This document shows positions 1-12,351 of a stretch of DNA of 64,000 bases, piece by piece. The notes below the pieces were generated by a model. That model was not told where the DNA came from, did no database searches, and was given only the letters and a program-made list of their open reading frames with translations. Made by a program: the position numbers and the translations under genes. This stretch comes from Aquatica leii (lineage: Eukaryota; Arthropoda; Insecta; Coleoptera; Lampyridae), in assembly GCA_035610365.1 (NCBI GenBank), contig CM069432.1, forward strand, positions 229,608,532 to 229,672,531. Reading direction: 5' to 3'. Each line of letters starts with the position of its first letter. Within the stretch, counting starts at the first letter, position 1.

Positions 1-34
1 CACGACCAATCGCATCCTTAGGTTCCTCTAATGT

Positions 35-241
35 TTATCCGCATAAACTCGAAATTTTAAGAAACTCCAGAAGAAGAAATCGCAAATGCCGAGGCCTAAA
101 GAACGCAGAAGTCAAGCCACATCTCCAAACCAAGTATTCTTGTTGGAAACAAATTTCGTACATGTTTAGTCTCGTTCTACGCAACTTTCTTAGAACAAGG
201 TTTTTGATTATTTCAGTGTACCATTCAGCATTAAATGTCAC
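35..241 (-). pseudogene. IS630/mariner-like transposase fragment
   Basis: A 68-codon open frame reads NAEWYTEIIKNLVLRKLRR followed shortly by a CFQQ motif. This resembles the stretch of IS630/Tc1-mariner transposases just before the second catalytic Asp (usually ...RYxEMLxxFLxPxL... WFQQDGA). The DGA/PH residues that should follow FQQ are missing, and the SPDLxPxDFF block is absent. It is a short decayed scrap. The second copy of the duplication carries it too (58921-59127) with a few substitutions. The family match is from memory of motif layout only. Confidence 0.4.
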
Positions 242-1205
242 TGTAAATCGAGCATATTAAAAAAAAAGAAACCAATGACACAGCAGCAAGACATCGCCCA
301 ATATTGAAAGGGCACCGAAAAAACGGTTGCTGAGCTTTCTCTCTCATACGTAAACCCCTGGTGTTGTCCATTGCATGAAATTCAAGCAGTAACTAATTGG
401 ACAATTCTTAGAATTCCATAATAGATTAGAATTAGATTATTGTCTTCTGAAGTTTGAAGTCGGCTTTGATGACTCATGAGCATTCACAAAAAGGGACAAA
501 CTTTACATCATTGGTTAGAAAGAGAATCAGAAATAAAACCTGTCATTTAATGAATTATCTCCTAACTATCTTACGTCATCAATGTCTTGGAGAAGAATGA
601 CTAAAGTATAGCTAACAATATAAAAGTATTACTACCACAAAATTGCACTCGCGCGGAATATTGCAAAGACGTTAATACTGACTAATACTAAAGTTTTAGC
701 AACTTTCGGATGCTTATTGGGGAAGCTATAGAAATTCTTTATACAAGCTATACTTGATATGAGACTATACAAAAGAGATGAAAATCCACCACCAAAAATC
801 TGGAAACTAAGAAGGATACTGCGGGATGTAAAAGCTCTGTAAAATCCTTCTAGTCATTCCTATAGCAACAGTTTCAGTAAACGTTTAATACGATGAACAA
901 AATACTGAGTACGAGGAGAGATAAATTACTATAAACTTTAGTTGGTATGTATGACGATAAGTTCGTTTAAGTCTATTGTTGTCATTTTTTGAGCCCATTT
1001 CATAATTTATTAGTTCCACCAGTCATTAGTATTTTGTTTCAAAGATTTAAATTGTAATTCTATGTTCCAGTGCGCTCGATTGCTTTAGTCATTTACATTT
1101 CGTTATCAATGATTTTTGCGTTTCTTATGAGAATAATTTTAGGTATCCTTCTTGGAAGGTTCTACGTTATAATTTTAGTGGGAAACCAAGCTTTCAAATA
1201 ACGGT

Positions 1206-1526
1206 GAATTCGTTTTAGAACGAATGTTCTTATACGACTCGATAGTGTTGTAGTTCTCGAAGGGTCTTTTCCCAAAAGATTCAGTGGTAGAGTGTTGTTT
1301 GTAGTCAGAAAAAATGAGAAGTTTTCAGTGAAAGTTAAGGGAAGTGATCCCATTTCGTAATTGTTAGGGTATCGACGAGTCACTTGAAACCTCCCTAACG
1401 TGTTTGCCGTAGAATTGTGTGTTTAGTTCAATTTGTGTTACATAACTAATCTTCGCTTTTAGAGCGGATTATTCTTCTTCTGACGGTTAAATTTTTGATT
1501 TTGTTATTTTCGTTTGCCATTTCAAT
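1206..1526. other. 321-bp segment present only in copy 1 of the duplication
   Basis: Copy 2 runs directly from ATAGCGGT to TAATTTTG (about 60062-60077). Copy 1 has 321 extra bases between the equivalent words. There is no clear target-site duplication or terminal repeat, so it may be a deletion in copy 2 rather than an insertion here. The segment overlaps a minus-strand open frame (1162-1383) that I do not recognise. Confidence 0.8.
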
Positions 1527-3316
1527 TAATTTTGTATTAAGGAATCGATTCCAAATGATTGTTTTGCTGCGTTATATCATTTCGAATTTCTATTCATTTC
1601 AACTTTGTTTAAATCATGTAAACCGTCATATTTTTATTTTTTTTGTTTTTCGTCGAATTCAATTAATGTAACTTTTACTCTTGTTTTTATTTGTATTGTT
1701 TATATTTTGTTTTTATTCAATCGACCTTATCGTGTTTAGTGCAATATAAAAATTTCAGATTTAAATGTTAGTTCACTCTAGAAAGGTAATAAAAGTTCTA
1801 TTTGAAGCGTGTTCACCAAGACAGCAGGCTTTTGTTAGAAGTCCAGAAGTCAAATTAAGCTACAAGTTTTCCTGGAGCCCTTTTAATTTTACGTTTTGAG
1901 ATTTCCAAAATAGTCACAAACTTCAATTTTGATTTAACCCACCTCCCTTGTCCACTGAGCATCGAGCAAAAACGTCGTTTATTTTACAGTTTAACTATAC
2001 ATTTTTTTAAACATATTTTACACGTAAGAAGATCCAAACTCCTCCATCGATTTGCGTTTATTTAAAATTATGTTTTGTTTCTAAACCATTGTTGTTTACT
2101 GTTTAATGTTTCTTTTTACTTCCCCTTTCTGAATCTGTAAAGTAAATTGTCTGAAAAAAACACTCTAAACGTTTCTTTATTTAAAGATGTCTTTGTTGCT
2201 GTTCAAAAATATTGGCTAAAGATTAAAATAACCAAGGGACCAGGGTGTAACGGAAAACCTAAAGGCTTTCGGAAAAATATAACCCGCAGCAAACTAGCAG
2301 CGAAGCATAAACTATGAAAAAACTCTGCAAAGATGAGACACAAAACTCTTCCTTACACAGCCACAGTTAAACACTCAAAATGCAGTATCTAGCACGAGTC
2401 GATAAAAGTTAAAGAAACTCACAGGACTAATAACAAGAGCACTGTGATCTTAACAAAGATGCATAAAATATGTCGCGGATTCTCGGAGGACGACGAGACT
2501 AAATGCGAAGCATATCAAACGCAACCCATTCTCGGCAACCCAAGGTTAAGCAATGACGAGTTAAAAAAAGCCCCATGAAATAAGCTTCTGAACCTCATAG
2601 ACGAAACAGAACTGCTAAGGGTGTAAAAATCAGAGGCGCACTGCAGAAACCACCTCTTGGTTTAAAATTACTTTATCCAGCTCTAAAAATAAAAAAGGTT
2701 TTCAAAAATTTCAATGTCCTGTATTAGGCTACTTTAACCCTACTATGTACAATAATTACTTTTATACATTTTGGTGACTAATACATTATGAAAAACATAG
2801 CTATTTTACCATGCGTAAATATCAAATAAAAAAATCTAGTACTATTAAACAACTAATTTATTTAATAGTATAAAATAAATATTAAAATATATTTGCAAAT
2901 TTCGAACACCAATCACCGTATCTTACAATTAAAGATTTTTGATACGAATTTTTTAAAAAAAACTAGCAAATAAAACGAACAAAGCTAATAATGGAATCAA
3001 AAAAACAACTACCATATGAGAATGATTAAAATAAACAAATAAAAACGAAATAAGCGTGATCATTTCATTAGTGCTTGCTATCTACTGGGGAAGAATATAT
3101 GTTAGTACCTGTGTGAATATGTGCAGTTGCGATTCATCACCGCACATCTACGTTAGTCATCGCTGCAATCCGGATATGTCTGCGTACACAATACAAATTT
3201 TATTTCCGTTCTCTAAACTGTCTTTAAACAATAATAAACAAAAATAAATAAATGAGAGCGACTGATAAAAATAATATTATTGCACTAGCGATCGAAAGTT
3301 TATCGTAATGTTTCTA

Positions 3317-3685
<369 letters not shown>

Positions 3686-4730
3686 CTATAACGAAAGATA
3701 AAAAAAAATACAGCGAAATCAATTAATGCAAAAGACTAGACGGCGTCCATTAACTACGTGAGCTTTTAAAACAGGGGAGGGGTAGGATTCCGACAAAATC
3801 CCACCAAATTTCATTTAAAAGGCGGGGTGGCTAAATGAAAATCTCACGTCAACGTCTGGAAATTGGACAGACATTCTTTTTTGTGCGGACTGTTCTCGGA
3901 TACCGTACGATCCATCTCTTTTGGTAAATAATCACACTATTACAAACCAATGCCGCGTCATCTACTACCTCGCTAGCACTTTTAGTCAGGGTGTGTAAGA
4001 TGCTGCTGTGCGCCGTTGACGTTAAGCTGGAGTAGATGCACGAGAAGGATTTAGATATGTGTAATGACTATCTTCCTATACTACCAAAATACATAGACAT
4101 CATGTGTCCAATCACAATAGAGGAAGACCATGAATGTCCATGGAGTGAATACAGAATTAGGGAAGGTAATGCAGCGGCCTTTTTTACTTTAACTAAATTT
4201 AATTAAATTCGTTATAGTGCAGTTTAAACGTAGTAAATCAGTATTAACGCTTAGATATTTAGTAGTGCTAACAGAGGCGTAGAGTGAAAACACGAGCCCG
4301 GGACCACTTTTCTACCAGAACATCACTACTTGAATCTTAAAATCCGGACCATAAAACCCGAGAAAGAAAACGCCCCGGATTTCCTTCCCTCTCGCAAAAT
4401 ACATAAACCTATCAAATAAATTAAAGCATTTAAAAATTACAGTATAAATCTCACGTGTCAAGAGAAAAAAGGTCTCACCATATATTACTCAATCTCACCT
4501 AGGAATAAGCGAGTTCCGAATTATAAAAACACCTGACGTTATAGGTTTTCGTTAACAACTTTTCTGTGAACCTAATAACAAACACGCTGTAGCGCGAAGA
4601 ATACTTCAAATTATGTTAAAATGCTTCATAATACTGTTTTCCACCATTTTAATGGTTGAACACGGACATCGTCCACGTTCGGTTGTAGTGAGAGCATCAT
4701 AGCTATGTTTAGTAGCAGCGGAAACTTTGA

Positions 4731-4943
4731 TTAGAAGAGTTGTACTTCTACATCAATTTGTTCAATCTTGTCCATCGTTTCGTCTTCATCCTCTAAATGG
4801 TCTAAATCATGAAGCAGTTTAATCATATTTACACGTGTCAGACTACTGCAATGCCAACATTTTAACCATACTTTTTTGGCAGGTAAATGCACTAATGTAA
4901 CACTCTTTGCATGACTAAGAAAGAACTTTAAGTAGCTTTTCAT
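4731..4943 (-). other. Unrecognised 70-codon ORF inside the duplication
   Basis: The open frame has an acidic C-terminal half (DHLEDEDETMDKIEQIDVEV) and a CWHC pair, but I cannot name a family. The corresponding stretch of copy 2 (about 63240-63450) contains substitutions and single-base indels that break the frame. The flanking DNA here is also much more diverged between the copies than exon D is. It is probably not a gene. Confidence 0.25.
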
Positions 4944-5460
4944 ATGCTGTATCTCCGATCATTACAAAAGACTCACACGACACCGGCGTACTCTGTGTTT
5001 TTAACATTTCTTTGTGATAAGACTATAACGCATGTTAGAGCGCAACTTCTTTCTTTGCTTTGGTTGTGGCAAGAATAGGTTAAATTTATCTTACAAAGTC
5101 AAACATTTTTTCTCGTGCAACAGCTGTTTCATCACTAGTAATATTTAGCGTCTTCAATACTTCAATAACTTCCTTAATTTGTAGAAGCTTCTCCAAAAAA
5201 AACATTTAATCTGTTCTAAGCCAAATTGAAAGGAAGTTTACCGGATTGTAAGTATACTGTTAACTCTGCCAAACAATGCATACGGGGTAGAGCACAAGAT
5301 TAGAAAAGAAGAGAGAAAGAAAAAGTGCTTTTTAGTCACTTTCTGCCTATCCGTCTTCAATCGCTCCTCCTTTCACGAGTCAACTAATATTTATCTACCT
5401 ACGTGTTGTACATAAAAAAGGTGTTATTTGTGAATTTTTGTATAGTTAAGAAAAATACTC

Positions 5461-6980
5461 TACACTTTCAGAAAATTGTAGCGCACTTGTTATTGGATTT
5501 AGCAGAAAGTTGAAACATTGTAATTTATTCGGAACTGTTTTCTACTTAAGAATGATAATAACTACCCGAGTCTTAGAACGAACCAATGCTGGTATTAGAA
5601 AATTTTGCAGAGGTGTTTTAAATTAGACAGCTTGACCTCAATATGTACTAGGAAAAAACCAATAATCTAATATCCAACCTTTTTCATAGTGAGACCATTT
5701 ATTTGAATCCACTTACTCGACTACTTTTACCAAAAAAACCTTTTATCATACCCTTGGTTTTGCTCGTCCGAATACTATAACGTATATTGATCTCGATTGA
5801 TCTATTTCTCCTTTTCTACACCATGTTATTGCTTGTGATTATGTTATGTTTTTACTTTATCTCTTATACATTTTGTCAAGGTTCAATAGTGACAAATTTA
5901 ATTTATTTTTAAATGTATGTTCATTTTCCCGTTTCGTCATTAGATTCGCCTTCTTCTATTTCATTTAAATATTTTCTTTCATAGACTACTTTAATGGGTG
6001 TTTCCGTCTCTAGTCCATCGGTTCTGCCGTTTTTCAGATTTTGAATTACATTTTTTTCTGTTGTTTTCCAATTGTAGTTGTTGCTATTTTACTCCTATTT
6101 CAAAATATCGCTGACTTTATCGTTTTACTATTTCTGTCTCTATCTTGTTCCTGTTCCTCAACGATATTTTTCAACTCTGTTAACTTGTTCAGAAACGTTT
6201 GCTTTGCTGTGTTTTTTTTTTCATTTCTTCCTGGAACTTTTGAAAATTATCTTCACTTTTTTTAACCCATTTTTTATTTAAAATTCAGTTAAAAATCACC
6301 GTTATGAAAATAATGCAAATAATATCATTATTACAATTAGACTAAGAATTGATAGTATGCCTAAAAAAGCTAAATAGAGAAAAAATTGATACAATGAAGA
6401 TAGTAACAAAATACTGGAAAAAACAAAATAATAATTAACAAAACTAATCAAAACAGCGAACTGGCAAATGTACAATGAGATCGAAATTACTCTCAAACAA
6501 CGTGACTCGATAGTATAGACAACGCATTGAACATTCCTAAAGAAGTAAACAAACAAGTTGGCTTGTAAATAATCTCAATCGCCCGTTATAAAAGTAAAGA
6601 AAAACTACGACTTAGATCAAACATAGTTATAAAGGAACAAGCGAACTAATTCGAAATTATCGACCAATAAATCTAATATCACTAATTTATCATAATACAA
6701 ACAAAAACAGAATTAATAAAATCTTTCACAGGAATAAACATTGATCTTGGAAACTATAAAAGGTACAAAATAAGTCAAATGAAGCTAAACTAAATCGGTC
6801 TTTTTTGAATTACTAAGTTATCCTACGTTCAAACGGTTTAATAACCAGCCACAGACTGTCGGAAAAAGACATTTAGTATCAATCGATGTATGTGATATTA
6901 GACAACCTGAAAAAACCACAATCAAAGTACTTCGAATACACAAGATGTACACTTATTGTTAACAATTGTGATATCATTAA
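5461..6980. other. AT-rich intronic stretch, nothing recognised
   Basis: This lies in the mnb intron between exons C and D. The open frames here (for example 6041-6281 plus and 6302-6556 minus) translate into Phe/Leu/Ser-rich low-complexity protein, as expected from T-rich DNA. No known domain, RNA gene or repeat ends were found. Confidence 0.6.
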
Positions 6981-7735
6981 AAAAACTGGTGTGGTCACCA
7001 CACGACTTTCCTATAAGAAATGATGAAAGAATGTTTACATATTTTTTTAAGGTTATGTTGTCATAAAACCACTTTGAAGTGATATTTACACGTTTGTATT
7101 GACTTCCTAGAATGCTATAATTTTTTTGAAATTTTTCTCCTCGATTTCATTAAAATATAACCGAAATATGACAAATTGTCATATCGACTAACCCCTAGGC
7201 GCCTCGATATTGCTTTCCCCTTTAGTAAATCAGTAAAAATTATTATTTTTAATGTATCTTGATTTCCCTTCAAGATATGGAATTTTTTTCAAAAAAAAAT
7301 CGTCGCAGGCAGGATTCGAACCTAGATTATATTTGTGAATTAACTTCAAATTATAAATAAAATGCCTAATAAATTGTTAATGTTAGAAATTTTTTTATTT
7401 AAATTGTTAGGAAGAATTATCTCTATAAGAAACTAAAAATAATTCGAATAATTTACATACGTACAAAATTAAATAAGAAAAACTGTTAAAAATGGCAGAT
7501 ACACCCATTTCCGGTTTCTTTATCAGACCCCTTCTTTTGAGATATAAAAAGCCAACTCCATGCCAAATTTCAAATTACTAGGACTTTTGGTTCGAGAGTT
7601 ATCGTGGGTACATCGTTACACACACACAGACAGACACACAACATTTTCTTGTGAAAAGTACATTTTTCTGATTCAAAAGACCTTGAAACGTAAAATAATG
7701 CAAAAAAATCGCTATACTTTCCTTATAGGAAAGTA
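6981..7735. repeat. Interspersed repeat R, copy 1 (tRNA-like B box; inverted ends)
   Basis: This 755-bp unit matches 56956-57775. It starts with a palindromic TGTGGTCACCACAC followed by ACTTTCCTATAAG, and ends with CTTATAGGAAAGT in the opposite sense, so the ends form a short inverted repeat. An exact RNA polymerase III B-box word, GGTTCGAATCC, lies on the minus strand at 7312-7322, with partial pairing of a tRNA T-stem around it. I see no A box. A CA/GACA-rich tract (about 7619-7642) sits near the right end. No coding potential is seen. It is probably a non-autonomous element, either MITE-like or tRNA-derived, and is not part of the large duplication. Confidence 0.75.
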
Positions 7736-10700
7736 AAAACGAGAAACAAAATTGAAACCAATAAAATGATTTTGATTTTGTATCACGCATCGTTTACGAA
7801 ATTCCAGAATGAAAAACCCTGCATAAAAGAGTAAAACGCTCTAGATTATAAAAACATCAATCGCATTTTAAAAACTTCCATAGAATATAAATCTATAACA
7901 CATTTAAAAACACGCGTTATGAACATCACAACACATGCATTGTATGACGTCAATGGGATCAAGTGTCAATAACTACATTTGTGCAAAATAGACAAACCCT
8001 CAACTAATTGCAGAATTGTATACTACGTTTCTATGAGACCAATTGGGAGTCAATACTACCATGGAAACACTTGCAAATCAGTATTCAAATCGATTTGAAT
8101 TCCAAGATCGATACGGAAAATTCTGGGATCGTAACTGAATTGAAAGTACAATTTTATCAAAAGGTAACTATAAAGAGAAGCCCTTCAAACTGGTAGTCAA
8201 GCACGTTGCCCGTATTTACAAAATATATCGCAATATGAGTTTGACGGCATTTAAATTACTAAAGAGTATTATGAACTCTCACTTATTGAGTACAGCAATA
8301 GATTAACTGACGATGACGACCAGATTACCTGGTTAATTAAAATAGTGATTGATGTAATTGATTCTGTTGTGTTCATACAAAAAATGCCAAAAAACACATT
8401 CTGTGACCTTTTTATATTTAGTATCCTTGGAATAAAAGTTGTAAATAGAAAAACTGTAGACAGAAGAAATTTAGAATAAAGATGACGTCCTCGTCGTTTT
8501 CTAATCAGAGACACAGCCCATAATATTTGTGCTTGTAAAAACCACTAAAATTTTATGAACTTGCTTAAATCTGTTGCTACAGTTACTCTTAAAGGTCCCA
8601 AAAACCACAACAACACAATTCAATCAAACAAAAACTGTATACTTTTTCGTCTCTTATCGTTAATTTAACAATCCAAGTTATGTAAAAAAAAAGAAAGAGA
8701 ACACGGTCATACTCTCATAAGAGAACGTTCAGAAAATTACGAACTTACTTTAAGTGAACTACAATCAAAAGTTACCCCAATTTACAAGAGAATTGTCAAG
8801 TTGGACTAATTTTAAAAAAACAAAAATTAACTAACCACAAAGCAGTAATACACATAAAGGAATCTTAAAAAAGATGTATATTAGAAAATATAAAAGCTTT
8901 TACACAAATTCAAGCATAGTACGAATCTAAACCGTATGATTTAAATTATTTGCCCGTTCGTAAAACTGCTAACTTTATAATGATCCTGGATGACGTTATT
9001 AAAAAAATGGTAATGATTCGCTCATTTTATCTGAGACATGTCAACCTACATACATAAAAAATGTATGCAATAGACTTGAGCGATTCCTATTCGAAAAATG
9101 TATTCCATTTAAAGAAATTCTCGGTCCCACTATTTCTATCTGTACGATTGGTAGAGCAGAAGAGTAGCGGGGTTTGTTTTGGTAAACGTGAAAACAAAAA
9201 AGTAAAAAACACCGATATATAAAACCCTGACAAATTAAAATGAAATAAAAAATGAAAAAGGGTATAAACGTTACGTTATTGAGTAAGAAGAAACACCTAA
9301 GATATTTGTGAGATCGTCAATACTTTTATCGCAACAACAAGAAATTATTGCTAAAACACAAAGTTCTATAATTCACTTAAACCACAATACAATTGATATG
9401 TAAAATAGTTACGTAACTTAGCTTATTGGGTTTACTCTTAATAATATCTGTAACTTTCCTTCAATAATAATTAATTGTTGGGTTACCAATCCATTTCTTT
9501 TTTTCCTTACTTTTTTAAACCAAATGACAACAGAACTCCAGTGATTTAATATTAAGAAAAAAAGTTTAAATCTGGGCTATCAAACGATCAAGCTTCAATA
9601 ATTATTAATACCGATAAATTAACTGAAAACCAATCTTGAGTCATTTCACTATTTTAATAATGTCCAAAGTTGCTTTGGAAAAATACTGTTCTAACAACTA
9701 TCATAATACTGTTTGCTGGCGTTTTATCTTATCTTTATCGCCAAAATATAGATTTATGACATTACTCAAACCATGACTGAAGTTCCGTATCCTTAAGACT
9801 AATACTGATGCGTCTTTAAATAAACGTGCATAAAGAATATGTCTGAAACAGTAAAGATCGCTTAGCCAACAAATAATTGTTAAGGAAATCTCTTTCATAC
9901 TTCTTCAAGAGTCTCTTTCATTCTATAATTTTATTTAGTTTTGTTTTCAGGCAACAAATGTCCATTTAGAAGCTTCAAGCATGCGCAATGTAAACTATTG
10001 TACCGTGAGCATAAAAAATAAAATGTGTGTCGAAATTGTAGCGAACTAATGAAGAGTATTAGATATTTTTTTTAAATTTACATGTGACTTTCGCTCAATA
10101 AAATGAATAAGCATGAAGAAACACCAAAACGTTATCTAATTGAAATAATCTATAAACTAAAAATGAAGTATTTGAAATAAAACCAAAATATAGTCGTACT
10201 TTAACTTTATAGTCGCTTTATGGTGATTGCTTAACAAAGCAAGAGTATTTCGTCAAACTTTACTATATTTATTTGAAAACTTTAAAAATAATATTTTCTC
10301 AAATAGTTTATATCATGCCATATAACTTTAACAAACGGTTGTTGTAAAAAGTATAACTATTCCAATTCGAGTCTAAGTGCAAAAAGTCAAATTTACGCGA
10401 AAGAACAATCTTTAAAAATTCTGAGTTCACTTTAATAACATTTTGAAACTTCTATTTACGTAACAAATCAAAATATTTGCCGTATTGATAAACAAATAAA
10501 TTAAATACCTTTCAGAACGCTTCTCTTTAAAAGAAACACTTGTGTACACCAATAATCTAAAGAAAGATAGAAGAAATCGGGTGGAACGACGAACCCTAGC
10601 AAAAAAAAGTGTCAAAATATAAACGGAAACCTTTTTTTTTTAACTTTTTTTAGGCATTTAATGTGTTCTGTCGTCACAGATATTTACGACACAATCTCGG

Positions 10701-11055
10701 AAAATGAAGATGAGTTCTGGGAGTCAACGATGGTTATTTATGGAACTTTCCGAATGTGTATTATCCGCTATTTTTGACACAATCGTCTGTTTTTACAAAA
10801 AATAACTGATTTTAAAATTTGTTGAAACAGCTACAGCCGCTTTATAAATTTACTTACCCTCGTTTTAGTAACGAAACTCAAACTAATAGTCAAATTTATG
10901 TAACAGAAAAGATGCAACACCAAGGCGACGTTAGAGTGTTTGAACCTAACTTGGCATAAATGATTAAAATTTCATTCAAAATAATCTAGTAGCCATGGAA
11001 AACTTGACGTTTTACTTGTTACAGTCGAAATTACCGGGTATATATTTCTTGAGAA
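7736..11055. other. AT-rich intronic stretch, nothing recognised
   Basis: This is mnb intron sequence between repeat R and the Tc1 relic. Open frames are all under about 85 codons (for example 8008-8196 plus and 8269-8514 minus) and match no family I know. Poly-A/T runs are frequent. No RNA gene was seen. Confidence 0.55.
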
Positions 11056-11957
11056 ATGAAATCGATTTCGGTGTTGTTTTTGGTTGCAATTCTCTTGTTT
11101 TTGTGTTCTTCTTTGCGTTTTGAAGCTGCGATTATGCCTAGAGTGCAGCAACGTCAAAATTATCGACAACTTTGTGAATTCGACAGAGGTGGCATTATTG
11201 GCTTACGTGAAAGTGGTTTTTCATTCACAGAAATTGCTAACGGTCTTAACCTCTGTAGTACGGTGTTATCAAGCATGGTCTAGAAAAGGTCAAGAATGTC
11301 GTAGACGAGGAAGTGGACGGCAAGACAGACAAAACTGGTCCAAGACCGCTATCTTTGATTAATGGCATTAAGAGACGGAATCTTGAGTACAAAATCAATA
11401 TCCGATCAATGGTTTCGAAACGAAGGGCGTCCTGTAACCCTTCGTACAGTTTACTCTCGAAGTGATGTACCTTGCGACTGGATTAGGACGTGGAATCGCA
11501 TAAAGTGGTCTGCAGTAAAGAATTCCGATAGGGAATGCATGATGGTCAGACGTAGTCGTGGAGAACGTCGTAATGTACAGTTTTCTGTCGAGCGGCATGT
11601 TCACCATACTGTGGAGGTTACGGTATGTAATGCTATTGTTTATGGAAGCAGGTCGCAGTTAGATTCATCCGAGGCAATATGAATGCCCACCGATATTTTG
11701 ATGAAGTGGTAGAACCACATATCCTTCCATTCCTCCAGGAGCTGGGGGGCCCCATTTTCCAACAGGAGAATGCTCGTCACCACATTGCAAGGCATTCCAT
11801 GGAGCGCTTCAAAGTGGCTAACGTCAATATCTTGCCGTGACCCCCCCAGATCTCCCGACCTTTCACCTATCGAACATGTGTGGGACATGATGACTCAAGC
11901 AATTAGCCAATCCTTATCTATTGATAAAGGTAACATCTGGATTAATTTCAAGATTTA
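11056..11957 (+). pseudogene. Decayed Tc1-like transposase
   Basis: Successive frames give the Tc1 layout in order. The helix-turn-helix start is MPRVQQRQNYRQLCEFDRGG and RESGFSFTEIANGL at about 11134-11260. A GSGRQDRQ linker follows near 11330, then MALRDGILSTKSISDQWF (11362 on) and VTLRTVY. The DDE core begins at RGERRNVQFSVERHVHHTVEV, and FQQENAR has Glu where the second catalytic Asp is expected. The end is RSPDLSPIEHVWDMM with the final Glu preserved. At least three frame changes and the altered Asp make it inactive. The normal C-terminus after WDMM is not recognisable; the IS630-type element begins about 45 bp beyond and may have truncated it. It lies inside a minibrain intron, on the opposite strand. 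Confidence 0.8.
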
Positions 11958-12001
11958 GAATGTTTGAGTAATAATTTTGTAAGCAATAATAGTGGAAACT
12001 G

Positions 12002-12275
12002 TACTTTGAAAAATATTTAAGTTGGAAAAATGGATTTATCTTGGTCCCTGTCAGAATTATCAAAAACCGTTTCGACACGTCAAATTAATTTATTTTAAAA
12101 CAAACATTTCGCAGTATTTTTTATTTTGCTGTCATCTTATTTTTTTTAAATAGCACCCCCCCCCCCCCCGGATTTTGGTTATAGTGTTAGATAGCTTATC
12201 AAATTCTGATTTCAGAAATGTATACACACATGCTGTTCATTCGAATAATTTTAAAGATATTAAATTCTTAATATC
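12002..12275. repeat. Left terminal inverted repeat of the IS630-type element
   Basis: The reverse complement matches about 15612-15894. Matching blocks include ATCTTGGTCCCT, ACACGTCAAATT, TTTTAAAACAAACATTT, AGCTTATCAAATTC and TATACACACATGCT. A run of about 14 C (around 12162-12175) replaces the shorter C-run of the right TIR, probably by slippage. The outermost 20 bp are much more decayed than on the right. Confidence 0.85.
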
Positions 12276-12351
12276 GATAAATTATCTCCTATGTAAATAC
12301 GGAATTGTTAATAAGAAGTTTTTAGATCAGGTTAAATTAAAAGTATTGTGA

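Noticed and set aside
6041..6556. Hydrophobic ORFs on both strands that look like membrane proteins
   Set aside because: They are Phe/Leu/Ser-rich translations of T-rich DNA with no motif, and they lie inside an mnb intron.
7312..7322. A tRNA gene around the GGTTCGAATCC word
   Set aside because: No acceptor stem, anticodon arm or A box could be folded; only a T-arm-like piece is present, and it belongs to a dispersed repeat.
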